From contig OY725502.1 in assembly GCA_963281255.1 (NCBI GenBank), forward strand, positions 3,100,001-3,164,000: 64,000 nt of DNA. The letters run 5' to 3'. This document shows, one piece after another, positions 43,448 to 54,493 of this stretch. The position numbers were made by a program, and so were the translations under genes. This DNA comes from Aphrocallistes beatrix. Taxonomy: Eukaryota; Porifera; Hexactinellida; Sceptrulophora; Aphrocallistidae. The stretch's first letter is position 1. Each line of letters opens with the position of its first letter. The notes under the pieces are model-generated. The model saw only the letters and a program-made list of their open reading frames with translations, ran no database searches and was not told the DNA's origin.

Positions 43448-44160
43448 CAGTGTTTCCCAACCTTTCCCTTTGTAACGCCCCCTAAGGTGCTTGCAACTTT
43501 CATAAGGCCCCCCTACTTCATTATGTATTGTCAGTTTAAAAAAATTGTGATTATAAGTAATTATAAAAGTAAGAGTATTATGGAATGATGATACTTTATC
43601 ATATATTTACTAAGATTCTAAGTACTTGTAGTAATGTAAGTTGGAACATGTGATCCTTAACACTGGTGGCTCTTTGCTAGTTTGACTACATCAGGTTCTA
43701 AATGAGTCAGTGAGAGTCGTAAGTCACCCTTTGTGGCTATTTCCAGGTGATTTCTTTGCTTTTTGAGGAGATTAATAACTACATACACTAAAACCCTTCT
43801 CGACAAGATATGATTATGGAAATGCGACAAACATCAGCTTTACTGCTTGGTATATGTGGGGATAGCGCTCAGATACTTCGTTCTTCATTCAGAATGCACT
43901 GTATCCGCATTGGGTGAATATGGCATTTGAGTCCAAAGTTTCTATATTAGTTGCAAATGGATTTACAGCAAAATTGGGGATAACTAGTTCTGTCAAATCC
44001 TTGAACCGAATCAACATATCTTCTCGAAGGGAATCGATTTGCGAACAGTAAATTTTAATATTTTCATCTGTAATGTTGATGTTATTTGTCATATCCAGTT
44101 CACGCAGACATAGTAAGTGCCCAAATTCACGACAAGCAATATTCTGTCGGAACAAGGTTA
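43448..44160 (-). pseudogene. hAT transposase C-terminus (ZBED5-like)
   Basis: Minus strand: LLCLRELDMTNNINITDENI, then LREDMLIRFKDLTELVIPNF and NPFATN (44155-43889). After a stop, ERYPHIYQAVKLMFVAFP and SYLVEKGF follow, the dimerisation region. A hAT-like end CAGTGTTTCCCAACC starts at 43448. This order fits a 3' half of a hAT element. The rest upstream is lost. Confidence 0.65.
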
Positions 44161-45062
44161 ATTTACTTAAGAAATATAGAATAATTTTTTTGTGAAGCTG
44201 CGGACATATATGTAGATGTGCACCGACTCATACGATTTTCAATATATGCTAAATCATCATCATTACGTAGCATTTTGTGATTTCTTTTTTACTTATTGCA
44301 CAAAAACTAAAAGAGCTAGAAACTTGAGATTGGCAACACTGGTGAAATATGAGGCCCTCTAGAACCAATTTCAATCCTAGATACATCGGACATAGGACCT
44401 CTAAGCAATTTGCGGTTAAAAACTTTGTCGCGTCATCATCGCCTAATTTTAATGATAAATGCCTATTAGAGCTCAAATTTTAATAATTTTAGATAAACAA
44501 TTGTTCAATAAAGTGTTCAATATAGATGTCTCAGCAAAATTATCTTAATTAATTATGCTTACGTCATCATGATGACACAGCAATAATGATGAATGGTTAA
44601 TAGAAATAAAATGATAAGAGATACAAATAAACATATATTGTGTAAAGTGTTCAGAATAGATGACTATACAAAACTATGCTAATTAATTATGCTGACGTCA
44701 TCATGATGACAAACAGTGACGATAATCGAAAATTGACTTTGATCTGGCTTGAGCATGGAATTCCTTGCTTTTAGAGTGTGAATAACTAATTTTTCATTCA
44801 AAACAATATAACGGAATAATAATAAATAATAATGCTGGTTGAAAATGGTTATTTTATAGTGTTAATTTAATACTACGTGCTTTGACAAGTCAAAAGTGAG
44901 ACTGGATTATTAAACTCTCTCAGAATTATATTCTCCAAGTACGTACCATGAATTTATGAAGATGTTGCAAAATGGTATGTTGCTAAAGTCCAAATACTTC
45001 TCGAGGGTCATGCTTCTAAGATGGGATAGATAAAGTGTGTTTATAATTTTCGTATAGTTAAT
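44161..45062. other. AT-rich segment with a CRE-containing direct repeat
   Basis: GCTTACGTCATCATGATGAC (about 44569) and GCTGACGTCATCATGATGAC (about 44691) are parts of a ~100-bp direct repeat. No gene is recognised. Confidence 0.5.
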
Positions 45063-45610
45063 ATATCTTATCTATTAAAACGCTAGGGTTGTTTGTTTGT
45101 TAGTTCAAATTGATTAAAGAATTGGTAAGTCGTAGAGATACGAATATTGTCATGTACTTGAGGTGTCAAATGATGAATCTACGATTAATCGAAGATCTAA
45201 GCGAAATTTTCACACCTCTGCAAAAAAAATGGAAAACATTTTTCGTACCTTTTCTATGCAATACTATGTACGGCTTCACTCTCACAAGAAATCATTGTTC
45301 GACACTATTGTAGGCTGCCATTATTATTAATACTTCAAATCAATAACTTATATAGACGTCTCGATTATATTATAGTGTATAGCAATAAAAAAGGTTTTCT
45401 ATATATTTTAACACGATTTGATGAATTTTTTAAAAATCGCTAGAGACTAGCTTCCAACGGTTGACATGGGTTTTTAAAGGGTGTAGATTTCTACTATTAT
45501 ATTTTCAGATCAATATGATAAATTATTTGTACACTTGTTTACATTAAATACATAAAGTAAACGAATTACAAAAATAGGCTACAGACTGGCTTCCAACGGT
45601 TGGCATGAAA
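45063..45610 (+). mobile_element. Family C copy 2
   Basis: ATCTATTAAAACGCTAGGG followed by (GTTT)n, then the same internal blocks as 26020-26790 in reverse order. Ends in the GCTTCCAACGGTTG units. Confidence 0.65.
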
Positions 45611-45614
45611 TTAA

Positions 45615-46940
45615 ATCCTGGTACCTTGATTCTCTTCCCCACATCAGTTTGAATGGGGTTTGATTATGAGATTTCTTCATGGAAGAATGCATGGCTAGCA
45701 CAGCAGGCTGAAGCAGATCATGCCAATGTTTACCAGTCTGTCGGACCATCTAATTCAGTTTCCTGGAGAATTAAAACAATCAAACTATCTTTATTTGAGT
45801 TTGTTCTTGGTAGGCATTTAATGCAACAAATACGATCAATATAACATGCACCCTAGCACTCACATTTTAAGAATCTTGTTATGAGCTTCGACAAACCCAT
45901 TCGTCATAGGACGGTATGCTCTTGTGCTACGGTTTTAAATTTTTAAGCTCTTGCTGAAATCTTGATATGCCTATCAATTTTAATAACTAATATATACTAT
46001 TTTCGGATTTCATATTTAATTAAAACATAGGCCTGAAGGGAATATATATGTTATACCTTGCTTGTGAACTCCCCTCCTTTGTCATACTGTATTATATCCG
46101 GGAAACCAACTTCGAGGTAAATGTTTTGCAACGAGTGTATTACCTCCTCCAATTAGGGAACACTTTTGGGACTGTTGAAAAGTGTTCCTAATATGGAGGT
46201 GTTCATTGATAAGAGGTCTGCCTAAAGGATAAGAGAAAATCGGGACTTAAAAAAGGTGTCCCCTAAGCGGAGGTGTTCCTTAATGGGAGGTGTTCCCTAA
46301 TGGAGGTTTTACTGTACATCTAAGTTGTTATTTTTTTAATCATCATGATGCTATTAAAGTATAAAGCAATAAAAATAAACTCACATATTCGCTCATTATA
46401 CATTCCACGCCAAAAATATCGCGCTTGAATATCTCTAACCGTGGCAATAATCTCAGAATGCGCGCGGGACATCATCATGGAATTTCGTGAAAATAGATGC
46501 TAAATCGTCAGGCTGAGGAACTTGGAGAACTTTCTCTTCACCATAGAATACAACTTTCTACATTAGAAATACAATATTGTCTGGTAAAATACGTATATTA
46601 ATTGATACTCCTAAATTGATTCTTTGATTCTTAGTTGTATACATTCCTTTTGAATGGTCTACACTATCAACCTATCGATCGACATATATTATTCCTAATA
46701 TTTCCGACCGAGTGCTATTCTAATAACATTATTCTTGCAATATTACCTTGCACAACTTGTTTTTTTCTCCGAGGAAAAAGGTTTCTACCTTCATCTTGAA
46801 GTTTCTCTTCGCTTTCGAAGGTACTTTAGCTGACTTGATAGATTCAGGACATGTTGAATTTCTCAGATATTCAACGATTGTATTGTACTCGTTACAATCA
46901 AATTATACTCGGACAGCAAATGCAACACCAGAGTATTGTG
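45615..46940 (-). pseudogene. Ginger-type spliced integrase, second copy
   Basis: Minus strand. The first exon near 46920-46750 encodes YNTIVEYLRNSTCPES and KRNFKMKVETFFL, ending at GTAATA. The next exon (about 46575-46385) gives a zinc-domain half (AHSEIIATVRDIQARYFWRG). 46160-46060 gives EVIHSLQNIYLEVGFPDIIQ and DKGGEF, where the second catalytic Asp motif reads YDKGGEF. 45960-45865 gives STRAYRPMTNGFVEAHNK with the Glu. 45760-45630 gives QTGKHWHDLLQPAVLAMHSS and LMWGRES. A pogo-like fragment sits at 46146-46313. Each part aligns exon by exon with 6027-10525. Frame breaks are present and no terminal repeats were found. Confidence 0.75.
46146..46313. mobile_element. pogo-like MITE fragment
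   Basis: CCTCCAATTAGGGAACA at the left and CTAATGGAGGTTTTACTG followed by TA at the right. It splits the core exon of the second Ginger-type gene. Confidence 0.6.
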
Positions 46941-46974
46941 TGTGTGGAAAATATAATTAAAATCTATGATTGTA

Positions 46975-47130
46975 TAATGCATCCTTTATATAAATGACTG
47001 AGAAATCCTATTGTATTAAAATTGTTCATTCGAGTTATGCTTCTATGTTTCAACATACAGTATTCGGCGCGAAAATTCATCCATGGTTCGCTTATACTAA
47101 TGTGACTAAGAATTTAATTTGGTTTCCATA
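46975..47130. other. Paralogous empty site of family D insertion
   Basis: The complement reads GTATGTTGAAACATAG, AAGCATA, then ACTCGAATGAACAATTTTAA. These are the two flanks of the 36548-37533 insertion joined across a single 7-mer (TATGCTT at 47036-47042 on the plus strand). Confidence 0.8.
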
Positions 47131-47254
47131 TGTTCTCTTTGAGTTATTCACATTATTGTTTCTGTAAACGCTTTCTATATATAACTCAAAATTATACCCT
47201 CTTTATAAAAAAATAAAAACATAAAATTGGCCTGACCATACTCAATTTCTACCA

Positions 47255-47580
47255 TTTTGAAGACGATTTTACTATATGTATCTATTGTAAACAAAAATAC
47301 ACAAATAATTGGTCATATGGGTTCGAAAATATGATATTCGAAATCTACACCCCTAAAAAACCCATGTCAACCGTTGGACGCCAGTCTCTAGCCTATTTTT
47401 GTAATTTGTTACTTTATGCAACTATTGTAAACAAAAGTAAACAAATAATTTATCATATCGATCTGAAAATATAATATTCGAATTCTACATCCCTAAAAAC
47501 CCCATGTCAACCGTTGAAAGCTAGTTTCTAGCATATTTTTCAAAATTCGTCAAATGGTGGTAAAATTTTCTATACAATGG
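47255..47580 (-). mobile_element. Family C copy 3 (tandem core only)
   Basis: Two units of about 140 bp with CATGTCAACCGTTG and AAAATATGATATTCGAAATC. Next to the 5' end of a family A copy at 47590. Confidence 0.6.
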
Positions 47581-47589
47581 ATAATGATT

Positions 47590-47620
47590 ATCCTTACTAT
47601 TAAAACTCGATCAATGTGTA

Positions 47621-47656
<36 letters not shown>
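47590..47656 (+). mobile_element. Family A 5' end and TA tract (copy 12)
   Basis: ATCCTTACTATTAAAACTCG followed by a TA microsatellite. The palindrome at 47657 begins in the TA tract. Confidence 0.75.
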
Positions 47657-47660
<4 letters not shown>

Positions 47661-48339
47661 GGTGTATTAGGGCTCCAAGAAATTCCAAAGTTTGAATCTT
47701 ATAATGCACACCCTTCAAATGGTTTACCTTCATCACCAAGTATTCACCATAAAATTTTCATTCAATTTGGAGATGGTTTAGTGGTTGCGCAAGGTATCCT
47801 CCCCCTCGTGCTAATTTATAATGGGACATGTCCGGGTTGAGGCCGGAAGCCAGAACTTCTGACATTTAAATATACTAGTAGCTTGATTTTTGTGATATTT
47901 GAGGGTGGTTTTATATCAGCTAATAATACATTTCAATAACCTAAAATCTACCGATTCCGAGATATTGGTGAAAACAGTTGGGACCAGCCTTCATACTTGA
48001 AATTATTAATGGTCTCAACTGTTTTCACCAATATCTCGGAATCGGTAGATTTTAGGTTATTGAAATGTATTATTAGCTGATATAAAACCACCCTCAAATA
48101 TCACAAAAATCAAGCTACTAGTATATTTAAATGTCAGAAGTTCGCATTTTACAACTTCTGGCCTCAACCCGGACATATCCCATTATAAATTAGCACGAGG
48201 GGGAGGATACCTTGCGCAACCACTAAACCATCTCCAAATTGAATGAAAATTTTATGGTGAACACCTGGTGATGAAGGTAAACAATTTGAAAGGTGTGCAT
48301 TATAAGATTCAAACTTTGGAATTTTTTGGAGCACCCTAA
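47657..48339. mobile_element. Fold-back MITE (683 bp), nearly perfect palindrome
   Basis: TTAGGGTG..CTCCAAGAAATTCC and its complement, with TA on both sides. The arms (about 47670-47985 and 48012-48337) are almost identical, with a ~25-bp centre. The left end has an extra TATTAGGG copy. The TTAGGG start and TA duplication suggest Tc1/mariner relatives. Confidence 0.85.
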
Positions 48340-48343
48340 TATA

Positions 48344-48797
48344 CACTGCCCGGACAAAAGTATTCGACCACCACGAAAACTTCCATACAAATAGTATTAA
48401 ATTAGATCTATTAAAAAAGGAACATGTCCTTAAACAGTAGAAAATACTCTATTTTTAGTTCAAATTCGTAATCTACACATTCTAATTACTCATAATTGAC
48501 AGTTCAACTCAATCACTTATTCTTATGTAAAAAATTATCAACTATGCCACTTTGTGTCACTAAACGCCATCATATATAATGGCTGTGACTTGGGACAAGT
48601 AGCATCAAGTATCAAATGTTGATATTTATCATCTTGGGAGTTAGTAATTAAGCTGAGGCTATCAATTATGAGTAATTAGAATGTGTAGTTTACGTATTCC
48701 TTACAGTTTGAGTACATATTCCTTTATGAATAGACCCACTTTAATTCTATTTGTATGGCGGTTTCTGTGGTGGTCGAATACTTTTGTCCGGGCACTG
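48344..48797. mobile_element. Tc1-like MITE (454 bp)
   Basis: CACTGCCCGGACAAAAGTAT and (complement) CAGTGCCCGGACAAAAGTAT; TA on both sides. The arms continue with TCGACCACCAC. It lies directly beside the 683-bp palindrome and family A copy 9. Confidence 0.85.
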
Positions 48798-48798
48798 T

Positions 48799-49287
48799 AT
48801 ATGTAACGAGTTGATTGAAGAAACTGCCAGGCGCAGAAAGCTAATTTTTGGCATGTGGGAGTTTTTTGGCTAGAAGTTCTGAGCTCATAGCAAAATGTCG
48901 ACTCATCATGGAATTATGACGTCATTGTCACCCTTTTTATAATTAGAAATTTCAGTTTTTTCGATCATAACTCAGCCATTTTAAGTGATAGAAGGCTGAA
49001 ATTTTAATAGAATGTGTATATTAATATACTTGACATGTGATACAACTATAATCAAAAAATGATTACTCATCACGCTGTCATGACGTCATTATTACGAATC
49101 AAAATTTTAATTTGACAAATTTGGTGATTTTTCGTGCCATATCGATTATAACAGTAGGGCAGACGTATTTAGAGATGTTATCTCCCATATAATTAATCAA
49201 TGGTGACCACAGGCGCCCGCAGGGCGCCTCCGGCGGACACAAAGTGTCCGCCAGCTGCGCAGCGCAAGCAAGCGAAGCGCGCTTGTA
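48799..49287 (+). mobile_element. Family A copy 9
   Basis: From TATGTAACGAGTTGATTG to GCGCGCTTGTA, with TGACGTCA at about 48917 and both hairpins. The ATCCTTACT end is replaced by the Tc1-like MITE. Confidence 0.85.
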
Positions 49288-49654
49288 AACATTAAAATAT
49301 CAAAAAATATATAGTTCCAAAACATACATTTTTGTTGCTTCCAGAGTTGGTTTTAGTTCCAGTTTTCACTGATAAAAAGGACTCAAAACTTAATTAGCTC
49401 ATGTTTTTCGAATTCTGTACTGTAAAAACAGAATTATAGCAGTTTATGAGAGTTTATGAGAGTTTAACCGGTTGATGGTGTTGAAATGGCTGTTTGACTT
49501 GACATGAAATTCCCCTATTACTATTATTTGTTATTCACCGTTTTGGTATTATCCATTCCCGGGACATAGACTTATTATAAGAATATCCATTGTTGAGTGT
49601 ATAGGCAACTTACGATTTTTTGGCTAATTTCTGTGCATGAATTGGGACAAAAAA
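49288..49654. other. Unannotated AT-rich segment
   Basis: No gene or repeat is recognised. Confidence 0.35.
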
Positions 49655-49738
49655 ACGTATTTTGGACTAGGTATGCTGTAGAAGATGGTTGAGTTGATGC
49701 ATGAGCTACCTTAGATCATTAATCACACAGAATGGAGC
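49655..49738. mobile_element. P-type fold-back (family B) arm fragment
   Basis: TTTTGGACTAGGTATGCTG to GGAGCTTAGGAATG matches a family B arm and stops exactly where the gypsy sequence begins. The other half lies at about 51890-52507. Confidence 0.65.
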
Positions 49739-51667
49739 TTAGGAATGTTTGTCGCGTTGGAGGCGTTTGAAAACTTCCCAAAGGTGATGATAGTGTTCTT
49801 CGAACGACTTAGAGAATATAATAATGTCATCCACGTAACTCTCTGCATATTTGAGGCCTTGCAACGTTTTATCCATCAGCCTCTGGAATGTAGCACCTGA
49901 ATTTACCATTCCGAAAGGCATGACCAGCATTTCATATAATCCCCTTGGGGTATGAAATGCTGTCTTCTCTACGTCCTTTTCTCTCATGGGTACGCACCAG
50001 TATGCGCTGGCCACGTCAAGACATGAAAAATACACGCTTCCATCGAGCTTATCCAGTATCGATTGAGGGTTAGGTGGTCCGTATGCGTCTCTTTTGGTAT
50101 TTGAGTTCAAATGCCGGTAGCCCACTGCTAATCTCATCCGTCCGTCCTTCTTCTTGACTAGGACTACATCACTTGCCCAGGAAGATTTTGAAGGTCTGCA
50201 TATGCCGTTAATGCACATCTCGTCCACTCAGCCAACAAGTTTCTTATCTCGTTTGATTCCCTCTTGGATAAACTCTTATCGATGAGTTCTGCTTCTGAGA
50301 TTTCTCCTCTGGCCACTTCTTCTATTTCGTTTGATACTTCCGCCCTCGCCAGCGATGTTGAGCCGCTCACTGCCGTCTGTATTGGTTCCCAGTCGTTTCC
50401 CAGTTTGATACGCCCCTTCTCGAAATCAAATGCCACTTCTTTGAATTTTCCCATAAAACCTCGACCGAGGATGAGCGTTGGATTGTCTGAATCGAGTACT
50501 TGCAAACGCTGAATGATTGGTGTATGTGCACCCACGCGTATCTCTGCCCCACCACTTGAATTGGGGCATCACACAACCCAAACACTCTACTCGGAGATTC
50601 GACAATGTACAGTTCCATATTGAGGGATTTCAATGTACTTCGGTCGATTACACTCGGCCTAGCTCCTGTATCGAGCATTCGCTAGTCCTCCTTTGGCCTA
50701 TCTGAATTTGAATGGTAACCGCGTCTTCTCCTGGGCCCACTAGTAGCACTGGCCTCACTCCCACCTCGCTTTCTCCAAGCCTTCTGATTTCCTTGAAATT
50801 TCTTTGTCCTTGGGCAATCCCACGACTTGTGACCCCGCTGCTCACATGTCCAACAAGGTTTATTGGGGCAATTCCGAGATACATGGCCCGTTTCTCGACA
50901 CTCATGGCATTCCATCCCTCGCCTCTGTTGCGGGATGTATCTCTTTTTACTCTGGTCCGTTTTGTTTCGGACGACTCTCACACCCTCGGGACTCGAAGTT
51001 TCGCTTTGACTTTCCGGTGGCGTACAACTTTGCGATAAAATTTTCGCAACCTTTTCCGTTGCTCGATCTCGATGTCCTTGACTCATCGGTACTCCTTTCG
51101 ATGTGAACGTTTCTCTAATCTTGACCGCGAACAGCATGCCGTCCTCTTCGATGAAGTCGGCTTCCTTGGAATTGATCTAATATTTGGCTTGCTGGTTTAC
51201 CTCGCATGGAAGTTGTGTGGTCATAAAACAGATATATCTGTTTTGTGTGGTTTGTGTGGTCACAAAACAGATATATCTGTTTTGTAGACAACCCTGCTCT
51301 CAAACCTTCCTCTAAGTAACGGCTGAAGAAATCATAAACCAGTTCTCCCACTAGCCACACCATTTGACGGAACTTGCTTGTCGCCGGGAATCTGTCTGTG
51401 GGAGGATCTAACCTTTCTTTCAATAGTTTAAAAGCGTCGTCCAATGTCTCCTTTTGTATCGCTGCTAAGACCACGCGTTCTTCCATCTTTCCCCGGTTTA
51501 CGTACGCCGGAAGGAGTCGAATGGCCGATCCCTGCTGGAGGGAAACGACACTCGCCCGAAACTTGGGCTCCCAGTCTGCGATCTTCTGATTCGCGGACAA
51601 TGGGGGCACCGAAACTGTCAATGGAGTAGCCATCTGAGAAACTAACTAGAATTATGTTATGAATCAC
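49739..51667 (-). pseudogene. Ty3/gypsy gag-protease-RT, 5' part
   Basis: Minus strand, read 5' to 3'. Gag starts at 51633 (MATPLTVSVPPL). Two CCHC knuckles, CHECRETGHVSRNC and CWTCEQRGHKSWDC, lie in 51137-50682. The aspartic protease has MLDTGARPSVID near 50678. RT motifs in 50227-49739 are SSWASDVVLVKKKDG, CLDVASAYW, MPFGMVNSGATFQRLMD and YVDDIIIFSK. RNase H and integrase are missing because the sequence stops at 49739. There is a frameshift inside gag (near 51130), between knuckles and protease, and within the protease-RT linker. A duplicated palindrome lies in gag (51218-51285). LTRs were not identified. Confidence 0.85.
51218..51285. repeat. Tandem pair of a perfect 20-bp palindrome in gag
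   Basis: AAAACAGATATATCTGTTTT occurs twice in ~35-bp tandem units together with TGTGTGGT. The extra units add residues to Gag without breaking its frame. Confidence 0.85.
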
Positions 51668-51889
51668 GGTTCAGGAAGTGATCAACCACTTGGAATAGCA
51701 GATATAGTACTTGTATAATGCGATATAATATGAGCTATAAAGCGAAGAGAATTCTAGTTAAGTAATCGTGCATACTAGTGCCTTGAAGTGGAGCTGCGCT
51801 AGGCGTAGTTCCTATATCTAACTAAGATCTCTGGTTGCCTAATAACCTAACCATAACAATATCTCAAAGTCACAAGAGTTAGGCATTAA
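51668..51889. other. Possible gypsy 5' leader/LTR remnant
   Basis: Lies just upstream of the gag start on the minus strand. No LTR pair or primer-binding site could be confirmed. Confidence 0.3.
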
Positions 51890-52507
51890 AATTCAATTCT
51901 ATTTGATAGCGAATATACTACTCCTTTTAAGCGATAATATAAAAATATATGTCTAAATTCAATGGTTTACGAGATATTTGGCAATTTATCATATTGGTCA
52001 CATTTGGTAATTTGTCGAATATCTCGTAAACCATTGAATTTAAATATTATAATATTGCTCAATAGGCAGTAGTCTATTCGCTATCAAATGGAATTAAATT
52101 TAAATGTCAACTCTTGTGGCTTTCGAGATATGACCCTAACTGACATTCCACAGCAACGCCGGAATGTAGTAACACATCGCCTGAAAATTTTTTTCGCATC
52201 AACCAATTATCAGCTCAGTTCGATGCAAAAAACTTAAATCACTTAGAAGTGCCCTTAAACGGCCTCAGAAAAATCATAAAACTTGTCACAAATATAACCA
52301 AATGCGCAATCATATGATCTAATCTAAATTTTATCAACGGATGCGGGTACTTTATACCATATTTATATATGCTGGTAAAATATTCCTAAGCTCTATTCTG
52401 CGTGGTTAATGATATAAGGTTGCTCATGCATTAATTCAACCATCTGCCACATCCCTAGTCCAATATCCGCAAGTTACTGTGAGGTCTTATATGTAGTAAG
52501 TTATGCT
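51890..52507. mobile_element. P-type fold-back (family B), right part
   Basis: Starts in the arm near TCTATTTGATAGCGAATA, passes the palindromic centre (TTTGGTAATTTGTCGAATAT) and ends CTTATATGTAGTAAGTTATG, a decayed form of the family end. Confidence 0.7.
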
Positions 52508-52519
52508 TATATGTATGTT

Positions 52520-52755
52520 TTCACACCTTGATATACATATTTCCACGCCATTTGACAAATTTTGAAAAATATACTAGAGACTAGCTTCCGAAAGTTTACA
52601 TGGGGTTTGGGGTGTATATTTCGAATATCATATTTTCGAATATACACGTATATGTGATAAATTATTTGTTTACTTTTGTTTACTATAGTACATAAACTAA
52701 ATAAATACCAAAGTTATGATTGAGAATAGCTTCCAATGGTTGACATGGTGGATTG
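52520..52755 (+). mobile_element. Family C fragment
   Basis: CACACCTTGATATACATATT, GAGACTAGCTTCCGAAAG and TTGGGGTGTATATTTCGAAT match the tandem core of 26020-26400 in reverse. Confidence 0.55.
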
Positions 52756-52756
52756 T

Positions 52757-52885
52757 TACTCGAACATCATTTGTAATTAGATTGAATTTGCATTCATCAA
52801 TAAATATGACATTCTTCCAATGTTTTAGGCGCCAAGATTTATATTTATGGTAATATGCTAACCTTTTTAGTGTATAAACATCAGC
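52757..52885 (-). pseudogene. Tc1 transposase fragment
   Basis: Minus strand frame with WRLKHWKNVIFIDECKFNL, the first catalytic Asp region of Tc1-like transposases (W-x-x-V-x-F-x-D-E). It is cut at 52886 by a P-type fold-back and overlaps a family C fragment at its other end. Confidence 0.65.
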
Positions 52886-53954
52886 CATAGCCTACTATAA
52901 TAAGGCCTCAGAGTAACTTGCGAATTTGGCACTAGGGATGCAGTAGAAGATGGTTGAAGAAATACATGAGCTGCCTTAAATCATTAACAAAGCACAATAG
53001 AGCTTAGGAATGTATTACCAGCATATATAAATATGGTGTCAAAGCACCCATATCCGTTGTTAAATTTAGATTAGTCATCAAATGATTGCGCAACAGGCTA
53101 TATTTGGTTCAAATTTAGTGATTTTCAGAGGCCGTTTAAGGGCACTTCTAAGTGTTTTTATTATAAAGTTTTTCGCATAGAAGTGAGAAGTGAATGTGTT
53201 AATACGAAAAATTTGGAATTTTTTCATGGAATGTTCTTACATTCCAGTGTTGCTATGGAAACGTGTTTTGGTCAGTTGGGGCTATATCTTGAAAACAGCG
53301 ATAGCTAGATATTCAAATATAATCCCATTTGATAGCAAATAGGCTACTTCCTATTTAGCTATAATACAATTTCTATGTCTTAATTCAATAATTTACGAGT
53401 TATTAGACAATTTATCATATTGGTCACATTTGGTAATTTGTCGAATATCTCGTAAACCATTGAATTTAGACACAGAAATTGTATTATAGCTAAATAGGAA
53501 GTAGCCTATTTGCTATCAAATGGGATTGTATTTGAATATCTAGCTATCGCTGTTTTCAAGATATAGCGCCAACTGACCAAAACACGTTTCCATAGCAACA
53601 CTGGAATGTAAGAACATTCCATGAAAAAATTCCAAATTTTTAGTATTAACGCATTCACTTCTCAGTTCTATGCGAAAAAACTTATAATAAAAACACTTAG
53701 AAGTGCCCTTAAACGGCCTCTGAAAATCACTAAATTTGACCCAAATATAACCTGTTGCGCAATCATTTGATGGCTAATCTAAATTTTAACAACGGATATG
53801 GGTGCTTTGACACCATATTTATATATGCTGGTAATACATTCCTAAGCTCTATTGTGCTTTGTTAATGATTTAAGACAGTTCATGTATTCCTTCATCCATC
53901 TTCTACCGCATCCCTGGTTAAGTTACTCTTAGGCCTTATATATGGTAGGCTATG
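52886..53954. mobile_element. P-type fold-back (family B, copy 4, 1069 bp)
   Basis: CATAGCCTACTATAATAAGG and a complement ending GTAGGCTATG; 7-bp CATCAGC duplicated at 52879-52885 and 53955-53961. Arms of about 500 bp are highly similar, which suggests recent formation or correction. Confidence 0.9.
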
Positions 53955-54026
53955 CATCAGCGTATTTGTGTATTAATATTTGTGTAGTAATGGCAGTAGT
54001 GTGCAAATCATTTTGTATGCCTATTG

Positions 54027-54050
54027 TATATATATATATATATATATATA
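54027..54050. repeat. (TA)n microsatellite
   Basis: Short TA tract just before a rearranged family A fragment. Confidence 0.8.
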
Positions 54051-54060
54051 CGTACAGTAT

Positions 54061-54220
54061 GCTGAGTCGACATTTTCGTCTAAGGTCAGAAAAAAGACAC
54101 CCACATGCCAAAAATCAACTTTCTATGCCTGGCAGTTTCTTCAATCAATTCGTTACATATATATACTATATATATCCTTACTATTAAAACTCGATTAATG
54201 TGTATATATGTGTGTATATC
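54061..54220. mobile_element. Family A copy 10, rearranged ends
   Basis: A minus-oriented piece (GAGTCGACATTTTCGTCT to CAATCAATTCGTTACA) is followed by a plus-oriented 5' end ATCCTTACTATTAAAACTCG at 54176. Confidence 0.7.
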
Positions 54221-54493
54221 TATTACCAATTCAATTGCATCACATTGTCCACCCCATGTAACACAAAAGTCCTCCAGAGAATGTCCTGAAGCAAAAGGAA
54301 TGCTTTGTTTACTTGGTCGATTTTCTTGTGGAAGAGAATTTATTATCAACTCGCTTAATGCTGGGTGTAGTAGTACCTTTGTAGTATAGTCTAAACTTTC
54401 TTGTCTCCAGTGGGCGAAAATTTCAAAATCGTCAGTAAATGATAATAAGGCAATTTGACACTATGGGCCTCTAAATACCATTGACATAATATT

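Noticed and set aside
44249-44476. Minus-strand 75-codon frame
   Set aside because: Not alignable with the adjacent hAT fragment and no motif present.
50264-51106. Plus-strand open frames opposite gypsy gag-pol
   Set aside because: Antisense shadows; the minus strand carries the CCHC, protease and RT motifs.
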